Assembly (NCBI GenBank): GCA_002733575.1
Contig: NVWB01000001.1
Span: 124,001 to 188,000, forward strand
DNA from: Blastopirellula sp.
GTDB lineage: Bacteria; Planctomycetota; Planctomycetia; Pirellulales; Pirellulaceae
Reading direction: 5' to 3'
Length of the DNA stretch: 64,000 nucleotides
Below the pieces are notes generated by a model. It searched no databases. It saw nothing but the letters and a program-made list of their open reading frames with translations, and was not told where the DNA came from. Position numbers and translations under genes: made by a program. Shown in pieces: positions 18,671 through 27,820 of this stretch. Position 1 is the first letter of the stretch; each line of letters starts with the position of its first letter.

Positions 18671-19786
18671 ATGAAACAGGTGGTTTTTGATAGGGGTCCG
18701 TTCGGCCAAAGAACTCAGTTCAGCAACCCACTATACATTATTGAAGCGACCGAAATAGTAGATGTATCAAAAGCCTTTGATGAGATTGAAAAGGCCCGTG
18801 CCGCCGGATATTGGGTTTCTGGCTATGCCAGCTTTGAACTGGGCTATTGCTTTGAGAAACGCCTTGAGAGGTTTTTGTTAAGAAAACGGAAAATCCCCTT
18901 GATGTTGTTTGGGGTTTTTGAACCGGGCCAAATCAGTCAGGTAGAAGAACCCGAACTTGCACCAGTAGATGTAACCAACCCAGAACCACTACAAGATTTT
19001 TCCGCTTATGAGCGTGCGTTTCACACAGTGCACGAATACACTTGTGCGGGTGATATCTATCAAGCAAATTTAACGTTTCCCATGCAGTTAAAAACAACCG
19101 CAACACCTGCGGAATTTTATCAAGCATTGTGTCACAAGCAACCCGTTGAACACGGTGCTTTTGTAGACCTTGGTGGGCCAGTGATTTTATCACGTTCGCC
19201 TGAGTTATTCTTTCGCGTTAACCAGTCGGGGCTGATTGAAACCCGCCCGATGAAAGGTACAATTCGACGCGGTAATTCCATTGCTGAAGATGAAGCTTTG
19301 CACAATCAACTCGCCTATTCGCCAAAAGACCGCGCCGAAAACCTGATGATAACCGACCTGCTGCGCAATGATGTCGCGCGGGTGACCGAGGTTGGCTCTG
19401 TCAAAGTGCCCGAACTGTTTCAGATTGAAAGCTACACAACCGTGCATCAGATGGTGTCTCATGTGCAGGGTCAACTATTGCCGCAAATTGATCTGAAAAT
19501 GCTGTTTGAGGCTCTTTTTCCATGCGGTTCTGTCGTTGGGGCACCCAAAGTGCGAGCAATGGAAATCATTGCCGAAATGGAGCCAAGCCCGCGCGATGTA
19601 TATTGCGGCGCAATTGGCTGGATCGCACCCGACAATCGCATGGCATTTAACGTGGCCATCCGCACACTTATTGTCGAAGAATCATGCAACGTGCGCCTGA
19701 ATGTGGGCGGCGGCATTGTTTACGACAGCACCGCAAAATCCGAGTACGATGAAGCACTTTTAAAGGCGCGCTTTGCGGTGCTTTAG
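18671..19786 (+). CDS. pabB: Aminodeoxychorismate synthase component I
   Basis: A 371-residue chorismate-using enzyme that makes 4-amino-4-deoxychorismate, the folate (p-aminobenzoate) precursor. Features: the KRLERFL-region N-domain, GDIYQANLTFP, SPELFF, and the RPMKGTIRRG motif, whose lysine is the PabB catalytic nucleophile and separates it from anthranilate synthase. FPCGSVVGAPKVRAMEII and NVGGGIVYDS follow. I chose the ATG at 18671, where the family start (MKQVVFDRGPFG) aligns. No pabA or pabC lies beside it. It converges on a Dabb gene with a 4-bp overlap. Confidence 0.92.
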   Translation: MKQVVFDRGPFGQRTQFSNPLYIIEATEIVDVSKAFDEIEKARAAGYWVSGYASFELGYCFEKRLERFLLRKRKIPLMLFGVFEPGQISQVEEPELAPVDVTNPEPLQDFSAYERAFHTVHEYTCAGDIYQANLTFPMQLKTTATPAEFYQALCHKQPVEHGAFVDLGGPVILSRSPELFFRVNQSGLIETRPMKGTIRRGNSIAEDEALHNQLAYSPKDRAENLMITDLLRNDVARVTEVGSVKVPELFQIESYTTVHQMVSHVQGQLLPQIDLKMLFEALFPCGSVVGAPKVRAMEIIAEMEPSPRDVYCGAIGWIAPDNRMAFNVAIRTLIVEESCNVRLNVGGGIVYDSTAKSEYDEALLKARFAVL

Positions 19787-20073
19787 GTGTCGGCTTCAGT
19801 GTCTGCCGCCACGCGCAATTCGCGTAAAGGCCGAACTAAAGAGATAGATTTTTGATACAAAGGATGCGCTTTATACGCCTCTAGTGCAGTCTGGTCGGCA
19901 AATTCACCATAAACAACAACGTCAACCTCACCTGACAGCTGATCTGACCGTGTGTTGGGTTTGATTTCTAGGCGCAGGAAATGGGGGATGTCTTTCAGGG
20001 TATTTAGCCCTTCAATGATCCGGCCAATATCGGCCTTGTCTGTAGCACTGAAAAAAACAATGTGGCGGATCAT
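19783..20073 (-). CDS. Dabb (stress-responsive A/B barrel) domain protein
   Basis: A 96-residue single-domain protein of the Dabb family. MIRHIVFFSATDKAD at the start, LRLEIKPNTRSDQ in the middle and VYGEFADQTALEAYKAHPLYQK at the end are typical of this dimeric ferredoxin-like fold. Precise function unknown; some members act on polyketide-like or aldehyde substrates. Convergent with pabB, the stops overlapping by 4 bp. Confidence 0.85.
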   Translation of the reverse strand: MIRHIVFFSATDKADIGRIIEGLNTLKDIPHFLRLEIKPNTRSDQLSGEVDVVVYGEFADQTALEAYKAHPLYQKSISLVRPLRELRVAADTEADT

Positions 20074-20283
20074 TGGATATTCTTGGTTAGTTGAGTGGAT
20101 TTACATTTACACAGACTTTAAGGTTGGTTCAACATCCAACATTTGGCACTTAAGGAACGTCTGATTTACGCTTCGGTTCCGCCGTTTGGTCCGATAATTA
20201 CGTGGTGTGACCGGTTTCACCTCGATTTTGACAGTTTGGCGGCTCTGTTCGATGCCATACGCCTGATTTGGACGGACACCCCT

Positions 20284-20800
20284 TCACGCCATCAGTTTCC
20301 GCCGGACCAGATACAGATTGCCAAGAGTAAACAAGCTGAATAATTGCGCCCTGTTCTTGGCAAGTCCGCGATAGCGGGTTGTGATGTAGCCGAACTGCCG
20401 CTTCAGAACCTGGAACGGATGCCTGACTTTGGACCTGACTTTGACAATCAGGCGATTGATGTATTCGTCGTCGGGGTGCAGTGTGTCGCCCTTCGGTGCT
20501 TTTCGCATCACTCCCCAGAACTCGCTCAGCCCAGCGAACGCTTTCTTGCACTCGGTGCTGACATAGGCTTTGTCGGCCCAGACGGATGTCTCACCCCCGT
20601 GCAGAAGGTCATTCCAGATGCGACTGTCATGAACCGATGCCGTGGTCGTACCAGACGGTGCACAATGCCGCTCTGGGCATCGACGCTGGTATGCGCCTTC
20701 ATTTCAAAATACCAGTCGTTGCCCTTCTTCGTGCTGCTCATATCGGGATCGCGCTTGCCCGCCTTGTTCTTCGCCGAGGACGACGCGCCGATGGGGACGC
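20284..20800 (-). pseudogene. IS5-family transposase remnant
   Basis: Pieces of an IS5-type transposase in at least two frames. [30 protein letters not shown] lies at the 5' side. RSKVRHPFQVLKRQFGYITTRYRGLAKN... lies at the 3' side. At least two frameshifts fall between about 20520 and 20660. The N-terminal third is missing, replaced at about 20800 by a TRAP-transporter gene piece. Confidence 0.8.
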
Positions 20801-20801
20801 C

Positions 20802-20942
20802 GCACTATTGGCGACTGCCTTTCTTGTTGGAACCGAAGTCGCTATCCGAAAACTCTTCAATCTTTCCCTTGGTGCAGCCGATGAAATTTCTGGCTCCGTC
20901 TTTGCGGTTGCGACGGCGTGGGCTTACGCAATGGTTTTGCGG
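20802..20942 (+). pseudogene. TRAP transporter small permease (DctQ) fragment
   Basis: About 45 codons (ATAFLVGTEVAIRKLFNLSL... ADEISGSVFAVATAWAYAMVL) match the start of a DctQ-type small permease, with the conserved R-x-LFN and ADE segments. There is no start codon in frame and no continuation beyond RPKGS. A relic of a TRAP transporter cut by the IS5-family element. Confidence 0.5.
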
Positions 20943-21161
20943 CCTAAGGGTTCCCAACGCGGGCCACCATCAGCCCAAACCGAAAAGTTACGCCCAAGCC
21001 CCGCATCGAAAAACCTAAAACAATGCTGCCGTTACTAACATTGACACCAATGCCCGCTTTTCGTCCGGCCCGCCAATAATGTGATTTTGGAGATTTCCGC
21101 ATTTGCACCCAGATGTGAGTCATCCTCGGCGAAAGAGTTTATGCTTCTTGGTTTTTCTTAC

Positions 21162-22283
21162 TCAAACTAACGCCAACCGGGGGTCATCGCGGCTTGCAGA
21201 GTTAGGCTTCCACGGTAGTGTCTCGCCTATTATGACATTTATGATGTCCGGAGCGGCCATGGCTCGCATCAATGCGCTGTAGTTCATCTGAAGTTTCAAC
21301 TCACTACCGACGCGAGCGTGAGAACGGATTGTCTGCACGACCATGTGGTCACTAGTTGCGCCTAGGCAGGTGACACCCTTAGGCAACGTGAGGCCAGATA
21401 TATCTGTGTCCTGCTCTCCAATAGCAATGATCGAACGCACTGATTGAATGTTGTCCGGGACGAGCCGCAAGGCCGCCAGAGCCGGATCGGTGAAAGACAC
21501 CGAGGTTGGGGCCGTCTTGACCTTTGCTTCAATTACCTCGGCAATGAGCGTGAATGCATCCGTATAAAGCCCATCAATTTGATTTCCAGAGACTGGCTCC
21601 ACCCCCAGCAGGATCGCCTCTCCCAACCGCAGGTTATTGATGCAACCTTTCGGCAGATGTCCAAGCGCCCAAGGCAAGTTGGCAGAATTCCCGCCAGAAA
21701 CAGTTTCTATGTAGGGTCCACAGGCCCCTTCGATCTCACTCGCTATCGTTGAGAAGGTCGCCATTTTTGCAGCGTCAGGGACGACGCCGCTAAGACATGC
21801 GAAGTTTGCGCCAATGCCTTTAAGGGCAACACCCGGTATCCTGTTAACCTGCCTGGCAATGGCTTCAATGTTTTCGGGCATGATCCCGTCGCGCATATCG
21901 CCCATTTCAACCATCAATATGATGCTATGAACAGATTTAGTCTTATGAGCAGCTTCCGCAAGACGGGCTATTACTTCGATCTCGGTGTTGTAGCTGTTGT
22001 CACAGGACCGCACGACTTGATCGACTTGGCTCAGCATTGGGGTGCGGATTAAGGCGATGGGGCCTGTGATGCCAGCCTTGCGCAACCTTTCCACGTTGCT
22101 CACCCGCGCCTCACCGAGGTCGACAGCACCACCGTCGAGCATAGCCTGCGCTATCTTGGGGTGGCCACAAACGGCTTTGGTCACGGCGGTGACACTGATC
22201 CCCTGTGATTTCAAGCGTTCAACTAGGCATCGCGTGTTGTGGCGTATCTTGCTTAGATCAACCTCGATGCGCGGTGTGGTCAT
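21162..22283 (-). CDS. Alanine/ornithine-racemase-like PLP enzyme
   Basis: A 373-residue fold-type III PLP protein of the alanine-racemase N-terminal family. VTAVTKAVCGHPKIAQAM carries the PLP lysine. ILMVEMGDMRDGI and SGGNSANLPWAL line the phosphate site, and LRLGEAILLGV follows. The C-terminal barrel typical of Alr is reduced, as in the broad-specificity alanine/ornithine racemase group. Its start overlaps the stop of the DUF1611 gene by 4 bp (ATGA), so the two work as a pair, probably in D-amino-acid conversion. The substrate is unknown. Confidence 0.8.
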   Translation of the reverse strand: MTTPRIEVDLSKIRHNTRCLVERLKSQGISVTAVTKAVCGHPKIAQAMLDGGAVDLGEARVSNVERLRKAGITGPIALIRTPMLSQVDQVVRSCDNSYNTEIEVIARLAEAAHKTKSVHSIILMVEMGDMRDGIMPENIEAIARQVNRIPGVALKGIGANFACLSGVVPDAAKMATFSTIASEIEGACGPYIETVSGGNSANLPWALGHLPKGCINNLRLGEAILLGVEPVSGNQIDGLYTDAFTLIAEVIEAKVKTAPTSVSFTDPALAALRLVPDNIQSVRSIIAIGEQDTDISGLTLPKGVTCLGATSDHMVVQTIRSHARVGSELKLQMNYSALMRAMAAPDIINVIIGETLPWKPNSASRDDPRLALV

Positions 22284-23479
22284 AACGCTGCCGCAACCGG
22301 CCCCTGTCGCAATCCCGGATAGGCCGAGACAACCATACTGAGGAGGTGCGCTACCGGGCGGCTCAAAGCGTCTGTGACGGGCAGTCCCAGCTTCTGTGAC
22401 TGGGCAACGATAGTAGCACTGACCTCAGCGTCGGACATGCCTTCATGGTTGATGGTGACACCTATGACCTTGGTGTCGGCAAATGCCTCGATCAGTGCAA
22501 TCTCATCTGTCGGATCGGGCATGGGCATCTTTGGAAAGTCGCAACGATGCGCACGCTTGGGTGCATGTTGCAGGATGACAGCATCAGGCTGACTGCCCCG
22601 CAAGATAAAGGCGGAGGTACAAAAGGCGGGATGGCTCAACGCGCCTTGTCCTTCGATCAGGATGACGTCCGGTTGCTCTGCATTAGACGCGGCAACAATG
22701 GCTCCCTCCAACTCTCCGCAACAGAACTGGGGCGGCACCGCGTCCATCGCCACACCGTATTTCGCACCCTGCATCAGTCCAGTTTGACCTGTGCCGACAA
22801 GCACAGTCTTAATGCCCTTGGCGTTCAAGGCGCGGGCCAGAACAGTCGCTGTCGTTCGTTTGCCGATTGCACAATCCGTTCCAAGCACCGCGATACGCAG
22901 GGCTTTCACATCCGCAACACTGCCGTCAAACAGGCGCATATCCTTGCTGGGTTTGGGTTTGCGGATGTCTCTGATTGTCACGCCTTTGGTCGATGCGAAA
23001 ACTGCAATCTCGGGATCATCGCTGAGATACTCATGAAGCCCGCTGACAATGTTCATGCCAATTGCAATCGCATCCAAAATAACGCCACGATCCTGTGTTG
23101 AGAGCTTTCCAGTTGACGGTGCCATCCCATAGATCAAAGTGGCCGGAACTGTTGGCTCATGATCCACAGCCACCGCCAGATTGCAGAAGATTGGAATGTG
23201 ATTGGCCACATCGTCCAAGACCTGCCCACTGTCTTGTCCACCGCAGACACTGTCTATGACTGAGACGATCCGATACGCTTGAGAATGCCGGATAAGGCCA
23301 TTGGCGGTCTTGCCATCGACCTTTCCGAAGTTTCCCTCACAATACACGATTGCGGTCGGGGGAATGCTAGTTTGCAGCTTCGAAGTTGCTTCCGGGGCGG
23401 GCGACAGATTTGCGGGTGACGTTTTCACGCCTCTTACGTTCCGTGGGATAACGTTAGCGGTTTCGAGTTCGATTTTCAT
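22280..23479 (-). CDS. DUF1611 protein, DgcN-like (D-glutamate N-acetyltransferase family)
   Basis: A 399-residue DUF1611 protein. The P-loop-like LGTDCAIGKRTTATVLARAL lies near residue 205, and LIEGQGALSHPAF and RAHRCDFPKMPMPDP are family segments. DUF1611 members called DgcN are reported to N-acetylate D-glutamate in marine bacteria. No dgcA dehydrogenase is beside it here; the partner is instead a racemase-like gene. I chose the ATG at 23479, behind AAAGGACG; an earlier in-frame Met has no such site. The first 40 residues look disordered. The exact substrate is inference. Confidence 0.75.
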   Translation of the reverse strand: MKIELETANVIPRNVRGVKTSPANLSPAPEATSKLQTSIPPTAIVYCEGNFGKVDGKTANGLIRHSQAYRIVSVIDSVCGGQDSGQVLDDVANHIPIFCNLAVAVDHEPTVPATLIYGMAPSTGKLSTQDRGVILDAIAIGMNIVSGLHEYLSDDPEIAVFASTKGVTIRDIRKPKPSKDMRLFDGSVADVKALRIAVLGTDCAIGKRTTATVLARALNAKGIKTVLVGTGQTGLMQGAKYGVAMDAVPPQFCCGELEGAIVAASNAEQPDVILIEGQGALSHPAFCTSAFILRGSQPDAVILQHAPKRAHRCDFPKMPMPDPTDEIALIEAFADTKVIGVTINHEGMSDAEVSATIVAQSQKLGLPVTDALSRPVAHLLSMVVSAYPGLRQGPVAAAL

Positions 23480-23507
23480 GTTTCGTCCTTTGGGTGACGT
23501 GAGCACA

Positions 23508-23517
23508 TGACATGTCA
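23508..23517. promoter_or_regulatory. Palindrome upstream of the DUF1611/racemase pair
   Basis: TGACATGTCA is a perfect 10-bp palindrome about 29 bp before the ATG at 23479. Its position fits a repressor site overlapping the promoter. The regulator is not known. Confidence 0.35.
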
Positions 23518-23548
23518 GTCATGGCGGAGAGCACTGAATTTCAGTGGT

Positions 23549-24046
23549 TCATTCTCCAGTCGTTGATCGCATGGTCGCCCTGCACAAACGGTTGAGCGCC
23601 TCGAGTTCAGGCAGCGTGATCGCCACCAAATGAGCGGTGGCGTGGCGGCCTTCGAAATGGGTATCCCGCTCGAAATGTGGCTCATCCGAAAGATCGCCGC
23701 CTATTATGCGCGCAAACTTCTGAACAGCGCCCAAGAGGCTTTGTTGCTTTTGGTGATCGTTGTTTTCAGACGCGTCGTGCCATCACAGGCATCGCGCTGG
23801 ATCAGCTCAAGCAGCATCTTCTTGCCAAGGCCAAGGCCGCGCGCCCTGGGGCCCACAGCCACCTGCCATATGAACAACTCTTCCTTCGCCGGGATCAGAT
23901 TGCAGTACATCGAGTTTTAATCGAGGCGCTTGCAGGCTTTTACTAGCTCCCAGATTGTAGCCCCATCCGCCGCATCAGGTTTGCGCAGGCGGGGCATGCG
24001 CGTTCGGGGGTGTACTGTCTTTCGGCACCGGCTCGGACCTCTCCAT
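23549..24046 (-). pseudogene. ectA (diaminobutyrate acetyltransferase) remnant
   Basis: A decayed gene of the ectoine pathway. Recognisable parts, in order: RKPDAADGATIWELVKACKRLD, an in-frame stop (TAA), NSMYCNL, a deletion of roughly 25 residues, LFIWQVAVGPRARGLGLGKKML, SNKASWALFRS, a frameshift, and PHFERDTHFEGRHATAHL. A normal EctA is about 170-180 residues. Stop, deletion and frameshift each rule out a working enzyme. The neighbouring ectR is intact and divergent; ectB and ectC are absent. Confidence 0.85.
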
Positions 24047-24262
24047 TTGTTTGATGGCCTAAGTAATACATGAAGTGTTATCTTTCAACTCTCTAAATAA
24101 AACTCTTCCGTTTTCCACGTTTTTTGAACAAAATATAGATATTCTGGCCATCTTTTCATTCGACTACCTAACCATTGGAATTCTAAATGTTTCGATATTC
24201 GAAGTTGTCAGGCGGTATTTCTCCGATTGAAGCAGTTCCCACCTCATGCAATGATCCACACC

Positions 24263-24763
24263 ATGACGAGCAATCCGCGTGACCGCACAGATGAAAGCTT
24301 GATTGCGCTAAGGCGCATCCTGCGCGCGACTGAGCTTTACGCCCGCAATCTCGCACAGGCGGTCGGACTTACCCCGGCCCAGCTCCGGGTGCTGCAAATC
24401 GTCGATCAGAAAACCAGCGCCACGCCGAAGACACTGGCCAATCAAATGGGTGTCAGCCAGGCGACTGTTACATCGCTGGTTGACAAGCTGGTGAAGCAGG
24501 GAATGGTCAAACGTGTGCCCTCCGAGCTTGACCGGCGCCACGTCAACGTGGTGGTGACGCCCCTGGGGCACAGCACTATCGAAGACGCACCCGATGCGTT
24601 GCAGCAACGCTATGTTTACGCGTTTGCAGAACTTGCCGATTGGGAGCAGGCCCAGCTTGTGTCTTCTCTCGAACGCGTTGCGCACATGCTGGACGCACAG
24701 AGTATTGATGCGTCGCCTGTGCTGACGACCGGAGATATTCCAACAGGCAAGCAACCCGGGTAG
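24263..24763 (+). CDS. ectR: MarR-family regulator, EctR-like
   Basis: A 166-residue winged-helix MarR protein of the EctR type, a repressor of ectoine synthesis genes in other bacteria. The start TNPRDRTDESLIALRRILRATELYARNL (the ATG at 24263) and LTPAQLRVLQI match the family start, and the wing region reads VKRVPSELDRRHVNVVVTPLG. Divergent from the ectA remnant, the usual ectR/ectA arrangement, so the identification is strengthened by context. Its target operon is gone from here; it may act elsewhere or be decaying. Confidence 0.82.
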   Translation: MTSNPRDRTDESLIALRRILRATELYARNLAQAVGLTPAQLRVLQIVDQKTSATPKTLANQMGVSQATVTSLVDKLVKQGMVKRVPSELDRRHVNVVVTPLGHSTIEDAPDALQQRYVYAFAELADWEQAQLVSSLERVAHMLDAQSIDASPVLTTGDIPTGKQPG

Positions 24764-25320
24764 CGAGGTTTCGGTTTCAATCACGCGCCAGCGAGCCGGT
24801 ACATGTTATCGCACCAGGTACGATAACCCGCCCAAAATGCATGCTGCAGCGAATGGCCTCCCGCCTCCTGAAATGTCGCTGCAAATGCAGTGCGTGATAA
24901 GTCGCGTATGGCGAGGAAGACGCGGAGTGCAGTTTTGCGTCGCATAGCCGGCGTTGGTTCGGATTGCAGCGAATTTCCACTTCCCTGAAGGTTTTTCGAT
25001 GCGGGCCGTGGCGCAACGTTTGCGGCCACGGCGTGTCGGCCCGCGTTGACAAACCTCGGAAGGAGAAAGCTGCGGGGATTGGGCGCTGTCTATGGGGAAA
25101 GTGTTCTGACGGTTGGGTCTGGCTTCGCGTCCGATCGGCACCCCGATTTATGGCAGGCGCTATCGACACCCTCTGACTGGCGCGCGGCTGAGGCGTCAGA
25201 GGGCCTATCGGGTTCCTCAGGTCGGATTTTGGCGCAGATTGGAACGCAAGGCCTTATAAAGGTCGGGCCGGAACAGCGGGCTGGACCGGAGAATTTGAGA
25301 CCGAAGTGATGGGCGTTTTG
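24764..25320. other. Gene-poor stretch with an unrecognised reading frame
   Basis: No gene can be named. The minus strand has a coding-like run at about 24781-25029 ending in FWAGYRTWCDNMYRLAGA, which could be the end of some gene, but I do not recognise the family. Several overlapping frames compete here. The stretch lies between ectR and the IS91 fragment and is probably rearranged DNA. Confidence 0.3.
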
Positions 25321-25730
25321 TCATGCTGCCTGCTCCCTCAGTGGCGCTCGGGACTGCGGTTTCTGGCCGCGTCGGAAGATCTCGATGATGCGCATCGGCC
25401 CGCCACAGCGTGGGCAAGGCTCCCGTAGTACAAGTGGGATCACCTCGGCGCTTTGCTGTGGGTCTTGGTTGGATTGCTCCACCTCAAGCAGGGTTCGGAT
25501 CTTGGCGATGTTGTCCTTTCGGTTTGCGCTGGCTAAGAGGCCATAGTGCCGGATGCGGTGGAAACCGTCCGGTAGGACGTGGATCAGGAACCGGCGGATG
25601 AACTCATCTGTAGCAAGCCGCATGACCCTCTGCCGGTCGCCATTCTTGATGCGGTAGTCTCTCCAGTGGAAGGCCACGGTTTTTGCATCCGCGCTAACGA
25701 GGCGAGCATTCGAGATGGCGACCCGTCTGG
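25321..25730 (-). pseudogene. IS91-family transposase, C-terminal fragment
   Basis: About 136 codons matching the end of an IS91-type (Y2 rolling-circle) transposase: RVAISNARLVSADAKTVAFHW, DEFIRRFLIHVLPDGFHRIRHYGLLA and the CPRCGG zinc-finger pair at the end. The catalytic tyrosine half is missing. It abuts a tniQ fragment on the opposite strand at about 25740. Confidence 0.8.
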
Positions 25731-25777
25731 GCGAGACACGCCTGGAGCTTACGGCGTCACCCGATCTCAGAGTTTCC

Positions 25778-26114
25778 GTGAGCCCGGTTTCATTGCCGAG
25801 GCGTCCGCCTCCGCTTACTGACGAACTGCTGTCGAGCTGGATGTTGAGGCTCGCGCTTGCCAATCACTGCGCCGTTGATGAGCTTTGCAGATACCTCGGG
25901 CTACAGCGGGGCAGGGCGCCCGAAACGGTCGCAGAGCTCGAGGGCAAAAAACGTTGTCGAGTTGTGTAGATTACTCCGTCTAAAGCGCGACGGTCTCGTC
26001 GCAATGCTGCTCGACGAACACCGCAACTTTCCCATTCGGTGCATTGCGCGGGAAGATTTCCAACTCTGTCCTCATGGTATCACCCGTACACCGGGTGTCT
26101 CAATGCGGTTCTGA
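25778..26114 (+). pseudogene. tniQ-like transposition protein, N-terminal fragment with frameshift
   Basis: PRRPPPLTDELLSSWMLRLALANHC is a classic TniQ start. After about 50 codons the frame shifts near 25945, in a run of A, and continues with NFPIRCIAREDFQLCPHG, which fits TniQ sequence before its first zinc-binding cysteines. It stops at 26114, just before the IS110/IS1111 left repeat. TniQ proteins guide targeting in Tn7-like and Tn5053-like elements; no tniA or tniB is present. Confidence 0.7.
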
Positions 26115-26119
26115 TGGAT

Positions 26120-27467
26120 TGGACATCCCCCACCTAGCGTTGTGCTAGAATTGAGGGGTGGAAATTGTCAGGAGGGTACTGAGATGACAAATTTGGACCT
26201 TGTAGGCCTGGATTTAGCGAAGAATGTATTTCAACTTCATGGTTGCAGTTCAACAGGAGAGGTGATTTTTCGCAAACAGCTCAAACGCAACAAACTGCTT
26301 ACGTTCATTTCTGAGCTGCCAACGTGCACCATTGCGATGGAGGCTTGTTCAGGGAGCCATTACTGGGGTCGAGAATTTGAGGCACTCGGCCACTCGGTTC
26401 GCCTAATCGCTCCTAAATATGTCAAACCGTTTGTGAAACGCAGCAAGAGTGATGCGATTGATGCGGAAGCCATTTGTGAAGCGGCCCTGCGACCAACGAT
26501 GCGGTTTGTGCAGGTTCGAAGCGAAAATAATCAGGCTGCGGGTCTGGCATTCAAAGCACGGGATCTGTTGGTTAGGCAACGCACGCAGATTATAAATGCC
26601 TTGCGCGGCCACCTGTCCGAGTTCGGTTTTGTTGTTGCGAAGGGCCCAACGCATGTAGGTAAACTTGTGGCTGCGGTTGAAGACGGAGATATTGAATTGC
26701 CAGAAATATCACGCCCTCTCTTGAGCATTCTCGTTGATACACTCGAGGCTTTGAACACCCGTATTAGGCAGTTGGAAGCCCGAATAGCACAGCGTGCGAA
26801 AGAGGATGAAACATGTCGGAGGCTGACCACGATACCAGGCGTTGGCCCGATTATTGCAACAGCGATAGCTGCACTTGCTCCACCACCTTCGACATTTAGA
26901 CGGGGACGCGATTTTGCGGCGTGGGTAGGCTTAACCCCACTCCAGCACTCGACTGGCGGCAAGCAGCGACTAGGACGAACGTCAAAGATGGGAAACCGAA
27001 CGTTGCGACGCCTCCTCATTCTTGGGGCCAGTGCCGTGGTCAGATGGGCCGAGCATAAAGGGGCCGCACCGGGCTCTTGGCTGGCAAGGATGCTGGAGCG
27101 CAAGCCACCCATGTTGGTAAGGGTAGCGCTGGCCAACAAAATGGCACGTATCGCCTGGGCGTTGATGGCGCATGGTGAAGAATACCGGGCACAAACTGTG
27201 ACACGCTAGAACCGTGGAAGCGATCTGAGCCCGGAGACGTAGGAAGGTCAAACGGAAGGTAAGGCGCAACAGTCGACGAGACGAGATCAGGAAAACCAGA
27301 TTGCGACGAAGTGCCTTCGCGCACGTGGTTCTGAATTGGATCTGATCTGAGAACTCCATACGGGCCCGCGGCAGGTAAAAGCCGCACTATGAGGCCGAAT
27401 ACATGTCAGCACCCGACTACGCGAACTGCCAACCCAAAGATTCTTCTTGCGCAAAGGGGGATGTCCA
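26120..27467 (+). mobile_element. IS110-family (IS1111 group) insertion sequence
   Basis: Subterminal inverted repeats TGGACATCCCCC at 26120-26131 and its complement GGGGGATGTCC-A at 27456-27467 bracket an intact transposase gene. Subterminal rather than terminal repeats are a mark of the IS1111 group. The noncoding part downstream of the gene is about 250 bp. IS1111-group elements insert site-specifically; here the element sits between a tniQ remnant and an IS6 remnant. Confidence 0.75.
26184..27209 (+). CDS. IS110-family (IS1111 group) transposase
   Basis: A 341-residue DEDD-type transposase. The N-terminal GLDLAKNVFQLHG starts the RuvC-like domain, and KRSKSDAIDAEAI carries a further acidic pair. 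The C-terminal transposase_20 domain shows LTTIPGVGPIIATAIAA, FAAWVGLTPLQHSTGGK and RTSKMGNRTLRRLLI. Start ATG at 26184 behind an AGGAGGG ribosome-binding site. The frame is unbroken and the element ends are present, so it may be active. Confidence 0.93.
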   Translation: MTNLDLVGLDLAKNVFQLHGCSSTGEVIFRKQLKRNKLLTFISELPTCTIAMEACSGSHYWGREFEALGHSVRLIAPKYVKPFVKRSKSDAIDAEAICEAALRPTMRFVQVRSENNQAAGLAFKARDLLVRQRTQIINALRGHLSEFGFVVAKGPTHVGKLVAAVEDGDIELPEISRPLLSILVDTLEALNTRIRQLEARIAQRAKEDETCRRLTTIPGVGPIIATAIAALAPPPSTFRRGRDFAAWVGLTPLQHSTGGKQRLGRTSKMGNRTLRRLLILGASAVVRWAEHKGAAPGSWLARMLERKPPMLVRVALANKMARIAWALMAHGEEYRAQTVTR

Positions 27468-27775
27468 TACATGTCGCAAACTTTTTGGAATGTAGGCCTG
27501 CGTGCAAACCTATGGTAGACGCCGCTCATTGAATTAGCAGGTGGGTATCAGAGCGTGACGATTGATTTCAAAGGTAGCCACTATCCCAGATCCGTCATTC
27601 TGTACGCGGTATTTTTCTATGTTCGCTATGCGGTTTCCTACCGTGATCTGGTGGAGATCATGGCGGAACGCGGGGTGGAAGTTGACCATGCTACCCTGAA
27701 CCGTTGGGTGATAAAAAAGGCGTATTCTCGCCTCAACTTAAAGGGCATTGAACCTAGGGTCAGGACCCATTGATA
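27468..27775 (+). mobile_element. IS6-family remnant (left end and N-terminus)
   Basis: The left end is a degenerate IS6 repeat (TGTCGCAAACTTTTTGG at about 27472). It is followed by the first 55 codons of an IS6-type transposase (TIDFKGSHYPRSVILYAVFFY... DHATLNRWV). Homology then ends at about 27715. It is only about 75 percent alike to the IS6 element at 6150, so it is a different member. It immediately follows the IS110-family right end. Confidence 0.7.
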
Positions 27776-27820
27776 TTTTGACAGTTCGCTGATTCACTGT
27801 TCCGAAAGAGGAGCGGTATT

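Noticed and set aside
6150-27775. Composite transposon bounded by two IS6 copies
   Set aside because: The two copies are only about 75 percent alike and the second is a stump, so they are not a matched pair. Kept only as context for the cofactor island.
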